Source of the DNA: Micromonospora echinospora
GTDB taxonomy: Bacteria > Actinomycetota > Actinomycetes > Mycobacteriales > Micromonosporaceae
Direction of reading: 5' to 3'
Assembly (NCBI RefSeq): GCF_014203425.1
Contig: NZ_JACHJC010000001.1
Coordinates: forward strand, 682,001-746,000
DNA length: 64,000 nucleotides
The position numbers and the translations under genes are program-made. Within the stretch, counting starts at the first letter, position 1, and every line of letters starts with the position of its first letter. The notes beneath the pieces were generated by a model, which ran no database searches, was not told the origin of the DNA, and worked only from the letters and a program-made list of their open reading frames with translations. Below are positions 35,670 through 43,733 of the stretch, in pieces.

Positions 35670-36154
35670 CGCGCGTCGAGGTCGAGCACGTGCCGCAGGC
35701 CGGGCTCCCCGTCCAGCTCCACCGGACCGTCGGGTACGAATCCGGCACGCCGGAGCACCGCCAGGGAGGCCGGGTTCGCCAGTGCCGCCGAGGCGACCAG
35801 CCGGCGCAGCCCGTACTCGGTGCTGGCCAGTGCGCAGACGCGCCGTACGCCGTCCCGGGCGAGCCCGCGCCCGGCGGCGCGTTCGGCCACCCGGTAGCCC
35901 AGCTCGGCGCTGCCGCCTGCGACGTCGACCAGGTTGAACCGTCCGAGCACGGCGCCGTGGTCGCCGACCAGCACGTGGAAGTGGCAGGTGCCGCGGTCCT
36001 GCTCGTCCAGCAGGGCCGCGTGCCGGGCGGCGTACCGGGTGAAGAAGTCGTCGCCCCGGTCGGGTACGTACCGGGCGAAGTACGCACGGTTCTCCCGCTC
36101 GAACCGCAGCACGGCGGGTGCGTGGTGAGCGGCGAGTCGTTCCAGCTCCGGCAT
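35648..36154 (-). CDS. GNAT-family N-acetyltransferase
   Basis: A 168-residue acetyl-CoA-dependent acetyltransferase (FNLVDVAGGSAELGYRVA; RAAGRGLARDGVRRV carries the CoA-binding R/Q-x-x-G-x-G/A loop; NPASLAVLRRAGFVPDG is the C-terminal motif). It resembles the RimJ/RimL group that acetylates protein N-termini or small molecules. It overlaps the RibD-like gene tail to tail by 22 nt. Confidence 0.87.
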   Translation of the reverse strand: MPELERLAAHHAPAVLRFERENRAYFARYVPDRGDDFFTRYAARHAALLDEQDRGTCHFHVLVGDHGAVLGRFNLVDVAGGSAELGYRVAERAAGRGLARDGVRRVCALASTEYGLRRLVASAALANPASLAVLRRAGFVPDGPVELDGEPGLRHVLDLDARYAAASP

Positions 36155-36163
36155 CGGGCCAGG

Positions 36164-36559
36164 TTAGGCGTCGGCCGGGTAGGAGCGCAGTTCGATTGTG
36201 TTGCCGTCCGGGTCGCGGACGTAGATCGAGGTGCCGGTGCCGCGCGCGCCGAAGCGCGGTACCGGGCCGGTCAGCACCGTGAAAACCCCGGAGCCGATCA
36301 CCCGCTGCCAGTCGACCGGCTCGACCACCAGGCAGAAGTGGTCCACGTTGGACCCCGCCGGGTCGCCCTCGACCAGGTCGATGATGGTGCCGGCGTCGAC
36401 CCGTACGGACGGGAAGGGCGCCTCGCCGGCCCGCCACCTGTCGACCCGCACCGGGGCCAGCCCGAGCGTGCCGCAGTAGAAGTCGAGGGAGCGCTCGACG
36501 TCGCTCACCGAGAGCACGAGATGGTCGAATCCGGTCACCGTCACGAGATCGTTCCGCAT
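36164..36559 (-). CDS. VOC-family protein (glyoxalase/dioxygenase fold)
   Basis: A 131-residue metal-site protein: FDHLVLSVSDVERSLDFYC supplies the first His, VDHFCLVVEP the second, and DPDGNTIELRSY the Glu. This is the layout of small glyoxalase-like or fosfomycin-type proteins; the substrate is unknown. It is divergent from the LysR gene, which probably controls it. Confidence 0.88.
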   Translation of the reverse strand: MRNDLVTVTGFDHLVLSVSDVERSLDFYCGTLGLAPVRVDRWRAGEAPFPSVRVDAGTIIDLVEGDPAGSNVDHFCLVVEPVDWQRVIGSGVFTVLTGPVPRFGARGTGTSIYVRDPDGNTIELRSYPADA

Positions 36560-36598
36560 GCGTCAACCCTGGCCCGGCGCGGCGGCGGGGCCAACCCC

Positions 36599-36615
36599 CG
36601 ATCGCACTACGATCG
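36599..36615. promoter_or_regulatory. Paired CGATCG sites between divergent LysR and VOC genes
   Basis: CGATCG-CACTA-CGATCG lies in the 86-nt gap between the divergent genes, where a LysR regulator would bind. Confidence 0.35.
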
Positions 36616-36645
36616 TTTACTCACGGGCAACGACGGAGGTGCCTT

Positions 36646-37545
36646 GTGCTGGAGCGGTACGAGATCGAGACGTTCCTGACGCTGGCCGGGGAACTGCACT
36701 TCGGGCGGACCGCCGAGCGGCTGCGGGTGAGCACCGGACGGGTCAGTCACGTGGTGCGCAAGCTGGAACGCCGCATCGGCGCGCCGCTGTTCGAGCGCAC
36801 CAGCCGGGTCGTCCGGCTCACCCCGATCGGCGCCCGCCTGGCCGAGGAGATGCGCCCGCTGGTGGCCGGCATCGAGGAGGCGGTCCAGCGGGCCGTGGAC
36901 GCCGGGCGCGGGCTCACCGGCGGGCTGCGGGTGGCGTACGTCGGCGAGTCGACAGCGCCGGTGCTGCTGCGCGCGGTGGCCCTGTTCACCGAGCGTCACC
37001 CGGACTGCGAGGTGCACGTGCACGAGGCACCGCTGGCCAGCACCCGGTCGAGCCTGCTGGACGGCACGATCGACGTGCTGATCGCCTCGTACCCCTTCGA
37101 CGGGATGGCGAACGGCCCGGTGCTGCTGCGCGAGCGCCGGGTGCTCGCGGTGGCCGCTGATCATCCGCTGGCGGCCCAGGAGTCGGTGTCGCTGGAGGTG
37201 CTGGGTGACCATCCGGTGGTGCAGTACCCGGCGGTGACGTCGGCCGCGTTCAAGCAGGACCGCACGCCGGACCGCACCCCGTCGGGCCGTCCGGTGCCGA
37301 AGGGCCCGGTCGGCGGCAGCTTCTCCGAGATGCTGGCGCTCGTCGCGCTGGGGCGCGGCGTGCTGCCGGTGGGCGAGCAGGCCCGGCAGTTCTACGCCCG
37401 TCCGGACGTGGCCTACGTGCCGATCCACGACGCGCCGCCGATCTGTCGCGGCCCGGTGTGGCCGGCCGGGAACACCACGTCCCGGGTACGTGAGTTCGTC
37501 CGCGCGGCGGCCGACGCCAACCCGCTCCCGCCCGACGCGGCTTGA
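36646..37545 (+). CDS. LysR-family transcriptional regulator
   Basis: A 299-residue regulator: N-terminal winged helix-turn-helix (EIETFLTLAGELHFGRTAER, SHVVRKLERRIGAPLFERTS) and a periplasmic-binding-like effector domain (LRVAYVGESTAPVLLRAVAL). The GTG start follows GGAGG. It is divergent from the VOC gene, its most likely target. The effector cannot be predicted. Confidence 0.92.
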   Translation: MLERYEIETFLTLAGELHFGRTAERLRVSTGRVSHVVRKLERRIGAPLFERTSRVVRLTPIGARLAEEMRPLVAGIEEAVQRAVDAGRGLTGGLRVAYVGESTAPVLLRAVALFTERHPDCEVHVHEAPLASTRSSLLDGTIDVLIASYPFDGMANGPVLLRERRVLAVAADHPLAAQESVSLEVLGDHPVVQYPAVTSAAFKQDRTPDRTPSGRPVPKGPVGGSFSEMLALVALGRGVLPVGEQARQFYARPDVAYVPIHDAPPICRGPVWPAGNTTSRVREFVRAAADANPLPPDAA

Positions 37546-37621
37546 CCCGGCCCCTGCGGCAAGGCCCAGCGTGGTCAGTGCCGGTCGCGGTGACCGGCAC
37601 GAGGAGCGCGAGGGAGGACAC

Positions 37622-38674
37622 GTGCGACTGCTGACCATCGGGGCGTTCGCCCGCGCGACCGGCCTGAGCGCCAAGGCGCTGCGCATCTACGACGACTGCG
37701 GGCTGCTGCCCCCGGCGGCGGTGGACCCGCACTCGGGCTACCGCTACTACGCGCCGGAGCAGGCGGACCGGGCGCGGCTGATCGCCGGGCTGCGCCGGGC
37801 CGGGATGCCGCTGGCCGAGATCCGTACCGTCTGCGGTCTGCCGCCCGCTGCCGCCGCCGAGGCGCTCGACGCCTGGTGGCGGCGGGTCAGCGCGGACACC
37901 GCGGCGCGCGGCCGGGCCGTCGCGCTCCTCGTCGACAGGCTCAGCGAGAGGGGCACCACCATGTCCGAGACGACCTTCCGGTACGCGACGCGCTGCGAGA
38001 CCGGCGCGGTCCGCGACTCCAACGAGGACACCGCGTACGCGAGCGCCACGCTGCTCGCGGTCGCCGACGGCGTACGCGGTCCGGCCGGGTCCACCGCGAG
38101 TGCGGAGGCGGTGGACGCGCTGCGGCCGCTGGAGCAGGCGGACGAGTCGCAGGCCGATCTGCTCGCCGCGCTCGCCGACGCGGTCACCCGGGCCGACCGG
38201 GCGGTACGCGCGCACGCCACCGACGCCGATCAGCCCGCCACCACGCTCACCGCGATCGTGCGGCGCGGCACCCGGCTCGCGCTGGTGCACGTCGGGGACA
38301 GCCGGGCGTACCTGCTGCGCGGCGGCGAGCTGTCCCGGCTCACCCAGGACCACACGTACGTGCAGACGCTCGTGGACCAGGGCCGGCTCACCCCGGCCGA
38401 AGCCGGGACGCACCCGCAGCGGGCACTGCTGGCCCGGGCGCTCGGCGCGGGCGTCGAGGTGGAGGCGGATCTGGCGCTGCGTACCGCACTACCGGGCGAC
38501 CGCTATCTGCTCTGTTCCGACGGCCTCTCCGCAGTGGTGGACCCGGGCGCGCTGCACGCCGCGCTGACGGAGGCGGACGATCCGGGGACCGCCGTCGAGC
38601 GCCTGGTCGAGCTGGCGTACGCGGCCGGCGCGCCGGACAACATCGCCTGCGTGGTCGCCGACCTGGCGGCGTGA
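37622..38674 (+). CDS. MerR-PP2C fusion: DNA-binding domain joined to a Ser/Thr phosphatase
   Basis: A 350-residue protein joining two domains seldom seen together. Residues 1-70 are a MerR helix-turn-helix (TIGAFARATGLSAKALRIYD, SGYRYYAPEQADRARL), followed by a helical dimer segment. From about 120 a PP2C phosphatase follows with its metal motifs: RDSNEDTAY, LLAVADGVRG, HVGDSRAYLL, LLCSDGL and DNIACVV. The GTG start follows GGGAGGA. It may be a phosphatase whose activity is tied to DNA binding, or a regulator sensing protein phosphorylation. Homologous fusions exist in actinobacteria; the role is unknown. Confidence 0.88.
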   Translation: MRLLTIGAFARATGLSAKALRIYDDCGLLPPAAVDPHSGYRYYAPEQADRARLIAGLRRAGMPLAEIRTVCGLPPAAAAEALDAWWRRVSADTAARGRAVALLVDRLSERGTTMSETTFRYATRCETGAVRDSNEDTAYASATLLAVADGVRGPAGSTASAEAVDALRPLEQADESQADLLAALADAVTRADRAVRAHATDADQPATTLTAIVRRGTRLALVHVGDSRAYLLRGGELSRLTQDHTYVQTLVDQGRLTPAEAGTHPQRALLARALGAGVEVEADLALRTALPGDRYLLCSDGLSAVVDPGALHAALTEADDPGTAVERLVELAYAAGAPDNIACVVADLAA

Positions 38675-38724
38675 TCCCCGCGACCCGGGTCGGCATGTCC
38701 GACCCGGGTCGTACCCTGGCGATC

Positions 38725-39606
38725 ATGCGAATCGGCATCGTGATCCTGCCCGACCAGCGCTGGTCGGAAGCGCGTCGGCGGTGGGCGCAGGTGGACGAGT
38801 GGGGCTTCGACCACGCCTGGACCTACGACCACCTGGGCTGGCGTGACCTGGTCGACGGCCCGTGGTTCGACTCGTGGACGACGCTCACCGCGGCGGCGGG
38901 CGTGACATCCCGCGTCAAGCTCGGGACGCTCGTCGCGTCGCCGAACTTCCGGCATCCGGCGGCGTTCGCCCGGCAGGTCACCGCGCTCGACGACGTGTCC
39001 GACGGCCGGGTGCTGCTCGGCCTGGGCGCGGGCGGCATCGGCTTCGACTCGGCGGTGCTCGGCGGGGAGACGCTGCCGCCCCGGCAGCGCGTCGACCGGT
39101 TCGCCGAGTTCACCGAGCTGCTCGACACGATCCTGCGGGAGGACGGCACGACCTGGCGCGGGGAGTGGTTCACCGCCGTGGACGCCCGCAACAACCCGGG
39201 GTGCGTCCAGCAGCCCCGGGTGCCGTTCGTGGTGGCCGCGAACGGTCCCCGCTCGATGCGGCTGGTCGCCCGGTTCGGGCAGGGCTGGGTCACCACCGGG
39301 CTCGGCGGCGACGACATCGAGGCGTGGTGGGGCACGGTGGCGGAGCTGTCCGACCGGATGACGCGGACGCTGGAGCAGGCCGGGCGCGACCCGGCGACGC
39401 TCGACCGCTACCTGTCGCTGGACTCCGCTCCGGTGTTCTCGCTCACCAGCGCCGACTTCCTCGCCGAGCAGGTGGCGCGGGCGGCCCGCCTGGGCTTCAC
39501 CGACGTGGTGACGCACTGGCCCCGGGCCAGCAGCTGGTACGCCGGTGACGAGGCGGTGCTGGTGGAGGCGGCGGCGCTGCTGCCGGAGCTGCGCCGGGCC
39601 GGCTAA
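38725..39606 (+). CDS. LLM-class (luciferase-like) F420/FMN-dependent oxidoreductase
   Basis: A 293-residue barrel enzyme: IGIVILPDQRWSEARRRW, GFDHAWTYDHL, LGTLVASPNFRHPAAFARQ, and LLGLGAGGIGFDS carry the cofactor-binding strands. The ATG 38725 stands 7 nt after TACCCT and lacks a ribosome-binding site, so the gene is probably leaderless. F420 rather than FMN is likely in this organism but not proven. Its TAA stop uses the TA target site and the first base of the IS element; before insertion the stop would have been TAG. Confidence 0.87.
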   Translation: MRIGIVILPDQRWSEARRRWAQVDEWGFDHAWTYDHLGWRDLVDGPWFDSWTTLTAAAGVTSRVKLGTLVASPNFRHPAAFARQVTALDDVSDGRVLLGLGAGGIGFDSAVLGGETLPPRQRVDRFAEFTELLDTILREDGTTWRGEWFTAVDARNNPGCVQQPRVPFVVAANGPRSMRLVARFGQGWVTTGLGGDDIEAWWGTVAELSDRMTRTLEQAGRDPATLDRYLSLDSAPVFSLTSADFLAEQVARAARLGFTDVVTHWPRASSWYAGDEAVLVEAAALLPELRRAG

Positions 39607-39670
39607 GGCGTGTTTCGTAACTCGGGGTTGGCCGGTTGAAGTCACGGCGTGGCGGTGATCGATAACTGAA

Positions 39671-39724
39671 GAGGTCTCCGGTACTTGGTACAACGACCAA
39701 GAAGCACCATGCACCGGAGACCTC
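39671..39724 (+). promoter_or_regulatory. Hairpin covering the transposase ribosome-binding site
   Basis: GAGGTCTCCGGT (39671-39682) pairs perfectly with 39713-39724, ending just before the GTG start. The GGAG in the 3' arm is the likely ribosome-binding site. A nested CTTGGT/ACCAAG pair lies in the loop. Readthrough RNA from outside would fold and hide the site. Confidence 0.65.
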
Positions 39725-40618
39725 GTGGCCACCTTAGCGGTGACGAGGCGGCATGACCTGACTGACGCGCAGTGGGCTGTCCTGGCCCCGTTGCTGCCTG
39801 CTGCGTCGTCTACCGGTCGGCCGCCGAAGTGGGAGAAACGGCAGCTCATCGACGGGATTCGGTGGCGGATCCGGATCGGTGCGCCGTGGCGAGACGTGCC
39901 AGCGGAGTACGCGCCCTGGCCGACGATCTACGGACTGTTCCGTCGGTGGCAGCGCGATGGCACGTGGGACCGAATCTTGTCAGCGTTGCAGGCGCAGGGC
40001 GACGCCCGGGGACGCATCGACTGGACGGTCAGCGTGGACTCGATGACCAGTCGCGCTCACCAGCACGCCGCAGGTGCCCGCACCGACGGTCATCTGCAGA
40101 AGGAACCACCCGGCGGGGTTCATGACGAGCCGGCCGATCACGGGCTGGGCCGCTCCCGTGGCGGGCTGACGACCAAGACGCATCTGGCCTGTGAGCAGGG
40201 CCAGAAAGTCTTGTCCCTGATCGTCACCGCCGGGCATCGCGGGGACAGCCCGCAGTTCATCCCGGTCCTGCGCCGCATCCGCGTGAACCGCCTCGGTGTC
40301 GGCCGGGCCAGGACCAGACCGATGCTGGTGCTGGCCGACAAGGCCTACACCAGCCGCGCCAACCGCAGATACCTGCGCTCTCGCGGGATCCGGGCGTGCA
40401 TCCCGAGCAAGAAAGACCAGGACGCCCACCGCAAAGCCAAAGGCTCCCACGGCGGGCGCCCACCGGCGTTCGACCCGCAGCTCTACCGGCTACGCCACGC
40501 TGTCGAGAACGGCATCAACAGGCTCAAACGCCACCGCGGCGTCGCCACCCGCTATGACAAGTTGGCCGTCCGGTTCCACGCCGTCCTGACCATCACCATC
40601 ATCACCGAATGGCTCTGA
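39725..40618 (+). CDS. IS5-family DDE transposase
   Basis: A 297-residue transposase. An N-terminal DUF4096-like domain ([31 protein letters not shown]) leads into the DDE domain: first Asp in [14 protein letters not shown], second in [16 protein letters not shown] and Glu in [17 protein letters not shown]. One intact frame encodes the whole protein, with no programmed frameshift. The GTG start lies directly after the hairpin arm. Confidence 0.95.
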   Translation: MATLAVTRRHDLTDAQWAVLAPLLPAASSTGRPPKWEKRQLIDGIRWRIRIGAPWRDVPAEYAPWPTIYGLFRRWQRDGTWDRILSALQAQGDARGRIDWTVSVDSMTSRAHQHAAGARTDGHLQKEPPGGVHDEPADHGLGRSRGGLTTKTHLACEQGQKVLSLIVTAGHRGDSPQFIPVLRRIRVNRLGVGRARTRPMLVLADKAYTSRANRRYLRSRGIRACIPSKKDQDAHRKAKGSHGGRPPAFDPQLYRLRHAVENGINRLKRHRGVATRYDKLAVRFHAVLTITIITEWL

Positions 40619-40637
40619 CCGGCTTATGAAACACGCC

Positions 40638-41051
40638 TTAGGTGCCGACGCTGCCTTCGGTGGAGACCAGCCGGAACCGGAGGCAGACGATCCGGGTGTC
40701 GTCGGTGACCGGGGTGCCCTGCCGGGCCCAGTAGGCGCCGTGGCCCTCGCGCCACTCCTCGATCGACCGGTCGCCCTCGCCCTCGGCGCGGGCGAAGTCC
40801 CACGGCACGTCGGCGAAGCGCACCACCTCGACGCCGGTGACCTCCACGACGCCGACGAGCGCGTCGTTGTCGTCGACCAGGACCAGTCGCTCGCCGACGT
40901 ACTCCAGTTCCTCGTTCTCGTCGTCGTACTCCTGGACCAGCCCGGCGGTGGCGGTCTTCACGCCGGAGAGCACGAGGGTGTTGAGTCGGGTGCGCAGCTC
41001 ACCGGGCGTGCCGAGGGCGAGCGCGCGCAGTCCACCGATGCGGGGCCACAT
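40638..41051 (-). CDS. ASCH-domain protein
   Basis: A 137-residue protein of the ASCH fold, related to PUA domains: GTPGELRTRLNTLVLSGVKT is the signature start with the Gly-x-Lys-T loop, followed by RLVLVDDNDALVGVVEVTGV. ASCH proteins bind RNA or nucleosides; some are amidohydrolases of modified cytidine. Its TAA stop reaches into the IS end; without the IS the stop would be TAG shared head-on with the LLM gene. Confidence 0.85.
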   Translation of the reverse strand: MWPRIGGLRALALGTPGELRTRLNTLVLSGVKTATAGLVQEYDDENEELEYVGERLVLVDDNDALVGVVEVTGVEVVRFADVPWDFARAEGEGDRSIEEWREGHGAYWARQGTPVTDDTRIVCLRFRLVSTEGSVGT

Positions 41052-41079
41052 GCCGTGGACGCTACGGCACCGTCCCGCC

Positions 41080-41628
41080 TCACGGCAGTTCGTCGCCGGT
41101 GAGCAGGGCGCGCAGCCTCAGCCGCTCGCGTACCTCGGGCGGGCAGGTCGCCACCAGCGCCGCGGCACCGATCATGTCGGCTCCGGCGTCCCCGACGACC
41201 CGGCACAGCGCGTCCAGTTGCGCGCCGGTGTCGACCCAGTCGTCCACCAGCAGCACCCGGTCGCCGGGGCCGAGTCGCCGGCCGTCCACGCCGACCCGCA
41301 GCCGCCGTCCCCGGTAGTCGGGGGGTGTGTCGGCCCAGCGCGTCGGCCCGGCCCGGCGTCGCTCGCCACCGTCCTTGTACGCGGGCAGGAAACCGGCGCC
41401 GGCGGCGACCGCAACGAGCGGGCCGAGCAGCAGCCCGGTCACCTCGGGCGCGATGACGACGGTCGGGCGGGCGTCCGGAAAGAGCCCGGCCAGCGCGGGG
41501 CCGACCTGCGCGAGCACCTCGGGGTCACGCCACCAGCCGGAGATGTCGCTGACCAGGTGGGTGCTGCCCGGCCCGGGGTCGATCCACCGGAACAGCTCGA
41601 CCAGGCGACGGTTCAGCACGGTTTCCAT
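41080..41628 (-). CDS. Phosphoribosyltransferase-like protein
   Basis: A 182-residue PRTase type I fold: [20 protein letters not shown], and the PRPP-binding loop [13 protein letters not shown] near residue 124. It resembles adenine/xanthine-type enzymes; the base is unknown. It lies 28 nt upstream of the ASCH gene on the same strand, suggesting a nucleotide-linked pair. Confidence 0.85.
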   Translation of the reverse strand: METVLNRRLVELFRWIDPGPGSTHLVSDISGWWRDPEVLAQVGPALAGLFPDARPTVVIAPEVTGLLLGPLVAVAAGAGFLPAYKDGGERRRAGPTRWADTPPDYRGRRLRVGVDGRRLGPGDRVLLVDDWVDTGAQLDALCRVVGDAGADMIGAAALVATCPPEVRERLRLRALLTGDELP

Positions 41629-41719
41629 CCTCGCGGATCGGTGGGCCGTTCGGCCGATCGACTGTGGCGTGATCGGCTACACGTACCGGGGTAAATACGG
41701 GCATAGCACCATGATCACG

Positions 41720-41750
41720 TTGACTTCGGAAGTGCTTCTCTCGTTACGGT
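41720..41750 (+). promoter_or_regulatory. Promoter of the RlpA-like gene
   Basis: TTGACT (41720-41725) and TACGGT (41745-41750), 19 nt apart, precede the GTG at 41789, which has AAAGGA 8 nt before it. The spacing is slightly long. Confidence 0.4.
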
Positions 41751-41788
41751 CCGGGCCGGTTTGTTCAGTTGACGAAAGGACCGGGCCG

Positions 41789-42421
41789 GTGGCTGCTAGG
41801 CACCTTCGTACCCGCAAGTTCTCCTCGCCCGCCGCCATCGCCGCGACCGCGGCGGTCGGCGTGGCGCTCGCGGTCGGCGGTACCGTCGGCGCCGTGCGGC
41901 TCACCTCCGCCGAGCCGCCCGCCGAGCAGGTCGCGGTCGAGGCCGTGCCCAGCACGCCCGCCCCCACCTCGGCCGCCCCCTCGCCGAGCGCGTCGCCCTC
42001 GCCGACGGCGAGCGTCAGCCCGTCGCCCAAGGCCACCGCGAGCCCGAAGTCGAGCCGTACCCAGGCGGCCTCCCGGAGCAAGGCCCGGACCGCCTCTCCG
42101 AAGCCGACGGCGAAGAAGACGAGCAGCCCGAAGGTCGTGGACAGCGGCTCGTGCGGCGCGTCCTTCTACGCCGAGGGCCAGATGACCGCGAACGGCGAGT
42201 CGTTCAACCCGAACGCGCTGACCGCCGCGCACAAGACGCTGCCGTTCAACACCAAGGTCCGGGTCACCAACCCGGACAACGGCAAGTCGGTGGTGGTGCG
42301 GATCAACGACCGGGGCCCGTTCATCGAGGGCCGCTGCCTGGACCTGTCCCGAGCCGCGTTCGCGTCCATCGCCGCCACCGGTCTCGGCCACATCCAGGTC
42401 CGGTACGAGGTCCTCGGCTGA
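41789..42421 (+). CDS. RlpA-like septal lytic transglycosylase (DPBB domain)
   Basis: A 210-residue exported protein. A basic head and hydrophobic segment ([20 protein letters not shown]) form a signal or anchor, followed by a long Ser/Pro/Ala/Lys linker (about 55-120). The C-terminal double-psi beta-barrel has [31 protein letters not shown] and [11 protein letters not shown] with the catalytic-type Asp. RlpA enzymes cut naked glycan strands at septa. The GTG 41789 is preferred over upstream in-frame starts because of AAAGGA. Confidence 0.88.
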   Translation: MAARHLRTRKFSSPAAIAATAAVGVALAVGGTVGAVRLTSAEPPAEQVAVEAVPSTPAPTSAAPSPSASPSPTASVSPSPKATASPKSSRTQAASRSKARTASPKPTAKKTSSPKVVDSGSCGASFYAEGQMTANGESFNPNALTAAHKTLPFNTKVRVTNPDNGKSVVVRINDRGPFIEGRCLDLSRAAFASIAATGLGHIQVRYEVLG

Positions 42422-42489
42422 CCGTCCACTCGGCCAGAACTTCCACGGCCGACGGGCCAGGTTCATTCTCCCGTTCACGTCCATCAGGC

Positions 42490-43617
42490 ATGCTGTCCGA
42501 TGTACGCACGCAACCCTTCCAGCCGGGCCGCGGCCCGCTGAGCCCCGGATCCCGCGCCGGCCTCGGCGCGGCCCTCGGGCTGCTCGCGATCGTCGCCGCG
42601 GCGGAGCTTGCCGACGGTCGCCCGGCGCACTACCTCGCGATGATGGTCGTCGCGCCGTTCCTCGCGGCGGCGCTGGCGTCCTGGCGGGTGGTGCTCGCCG
42701 TGGGTGGGCTGGCCACCGCCGTCGGCGTCGCCTTCGCCCTGGCCGAGCGGGGCACCCCGCTGGTGACCGCCGTCAACGTGACGGCCATCGCGGTGGCGAC
42801 GGCGGTCGCGGCGGCCACGGCTGCGGTACGCCAGCGGCAGGTGGACCGGATCGCGGAGCTGTCCCGGCTCGCCTCGGTCGCCCAGCAGGCGGTGCTGCGC
42901 CCGCTCGGCCCGCAGGTCGGCACGCTCGCGGTGGCCGCCCGGTACATCTCCTCCACGGCGACCGCCGAGATCGGCGGCGACCTGTACGAGGCGATGGACA
43001 CCCCGTACGGCGTCCGCATGATCATCGGTGACGTCCGGGGGAAGGGGCTGGACGCGGTCCGCCTGGCCAGCATCGTGCTCGGTTCCTACCGGCACGTGGC
43101 GTACGAGCGGGCCGACCTGCGTGCGGTGGTGACCGACCTGGACCGGGCGGTGGCCCGCAACGTCGGCGACGAGGACTTCGTCACCGCGGCGCTGGTCGAG
43201 GAGCGCGGCGGCACGCTCACCATCGTCAACTGCGGGCACCCGCCGCCGTTGCTGCTGCGCCGGGGCAAGGTGATCCCGCTGGAGCCGCCCGCGCCCGCGC
43301 CGCCGCTCGGGTTCATGCCCGTGGTCCGGCCGCGGGTGGAGCGGCTGGAGCCGGGCGACCGGCTGCTGCTGTTCACCGACGGGCTGGGCGAGGCGCGGCG
43401 GGACGGGGAGTTCTTCCCCACCGCCGACCGGGCCTGGCGGCTGCTCGGCCACGGCACCGTCGCCGACGGGCTGGCCTCGCTGGAGACCGCCCTCGTCGAG
43501 TGGGTGCACGGCCGGCTCGACGACGACATCGCGCTGGTCCTGATGGAGTACGCCGGCCCGTACAGCGCCACCGCGACGCCGGTGCCGAGCTGGGAGGTCG
43601 GCGCCGCCGAGGGGTGA
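42490..43617 (+). CDS. Membrane PP2C/SpoIIE-type Ser/Thr phosphatase
   Basis: A 375-residue protein. Four or so hydrophobic segments (residues 20-110) precede a SpoIIE phosphatase domain from about 140: EIGGDLYEA, MIIGDVRGKGLDAV, IVNCGHPPPLLL, FTDGLGEAR and DDDIALVL carry the metal-site acids. Such membrane phosphatases usually act on anti-sigma-factor antagonists in partner-switching control. No such partners are nearby. ATG 42490 has no strong ribosome-binding site; a start a few codons downstream is possible. Confidence 0.9.
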   Translation: MLSDVRTQPFQPGRGPLSPGSRAGLGAALGLLAIVAAAELADGRPAHYLAMMVVAPFLAAALASWRVVLAVGGLATAVGVAFALAERGTPLVTAVNVTAIAVATAVAAATAAVRQRQVDRIAELSRLASVAQQAVLRPLGPQVGTLAVAARYISSTATAEIGGDLYEAMDTPYGVRMIIGDVRGKGLDAVRLASIVLGSYRHVAYERADLRAVVTDLDRAVARNVGDEDFVTAALVEERGGTLTIVNCGHPPPLLLRRGKVIPLEPPAPAPPLGFMPVVRPRVERLEPGDRLLLFTDGLGEARRDGEFFPTADRAWRLLGHGTVADGLASLETALVEWVHGRLDDDIALVLMEYAGPYSATATPVPSWEVGAAEG

Positions 43618-43655
43618 ACGGGAAGTGTGTAATCGCTGTCACTTCCGAGATCCGC

Positions 43656-43706
43656 TTGTCGTTGCCTACCGACGAGTAATACAGTCTGGAGTTACTGATC
43701 GGTAAC
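43656..43706 (+). promoter_or_regulatory. Promoter and operator of the fadE5-like gene
   Basis: TTGTCG (43656-43661) and TACAGT (43680-43685) are 18 nt apart. The palindrome GTTACTGATCGGTAAC (43691-43706) lies at the predicted transcript start and is 14/16 identical to the site before the etfD-like gene. A common repressor is inferred. Confidence 0.6.
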
Positions 43707-43733
43707 ACCTGTCCGGAAGCGGGGCCAGCGAGC

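Larger units (their letters stand above)
39606..40638 (+). mobile_element. Complete IS5-family insertion sequence (1033 bp)
   Basis: Terminal inverted repeats of 15 bp with one mismatch, AGGCGTGTTTCGTAA (39606-39620) and the complement of 40624-40638, frame a single full-length transposase gene. The target duplication is TA (39604-39605 and 40639-40640). It sits exactly between two convergent genes. Nothing suggests decay, so it may be recent and active. Confidence 0.92.
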
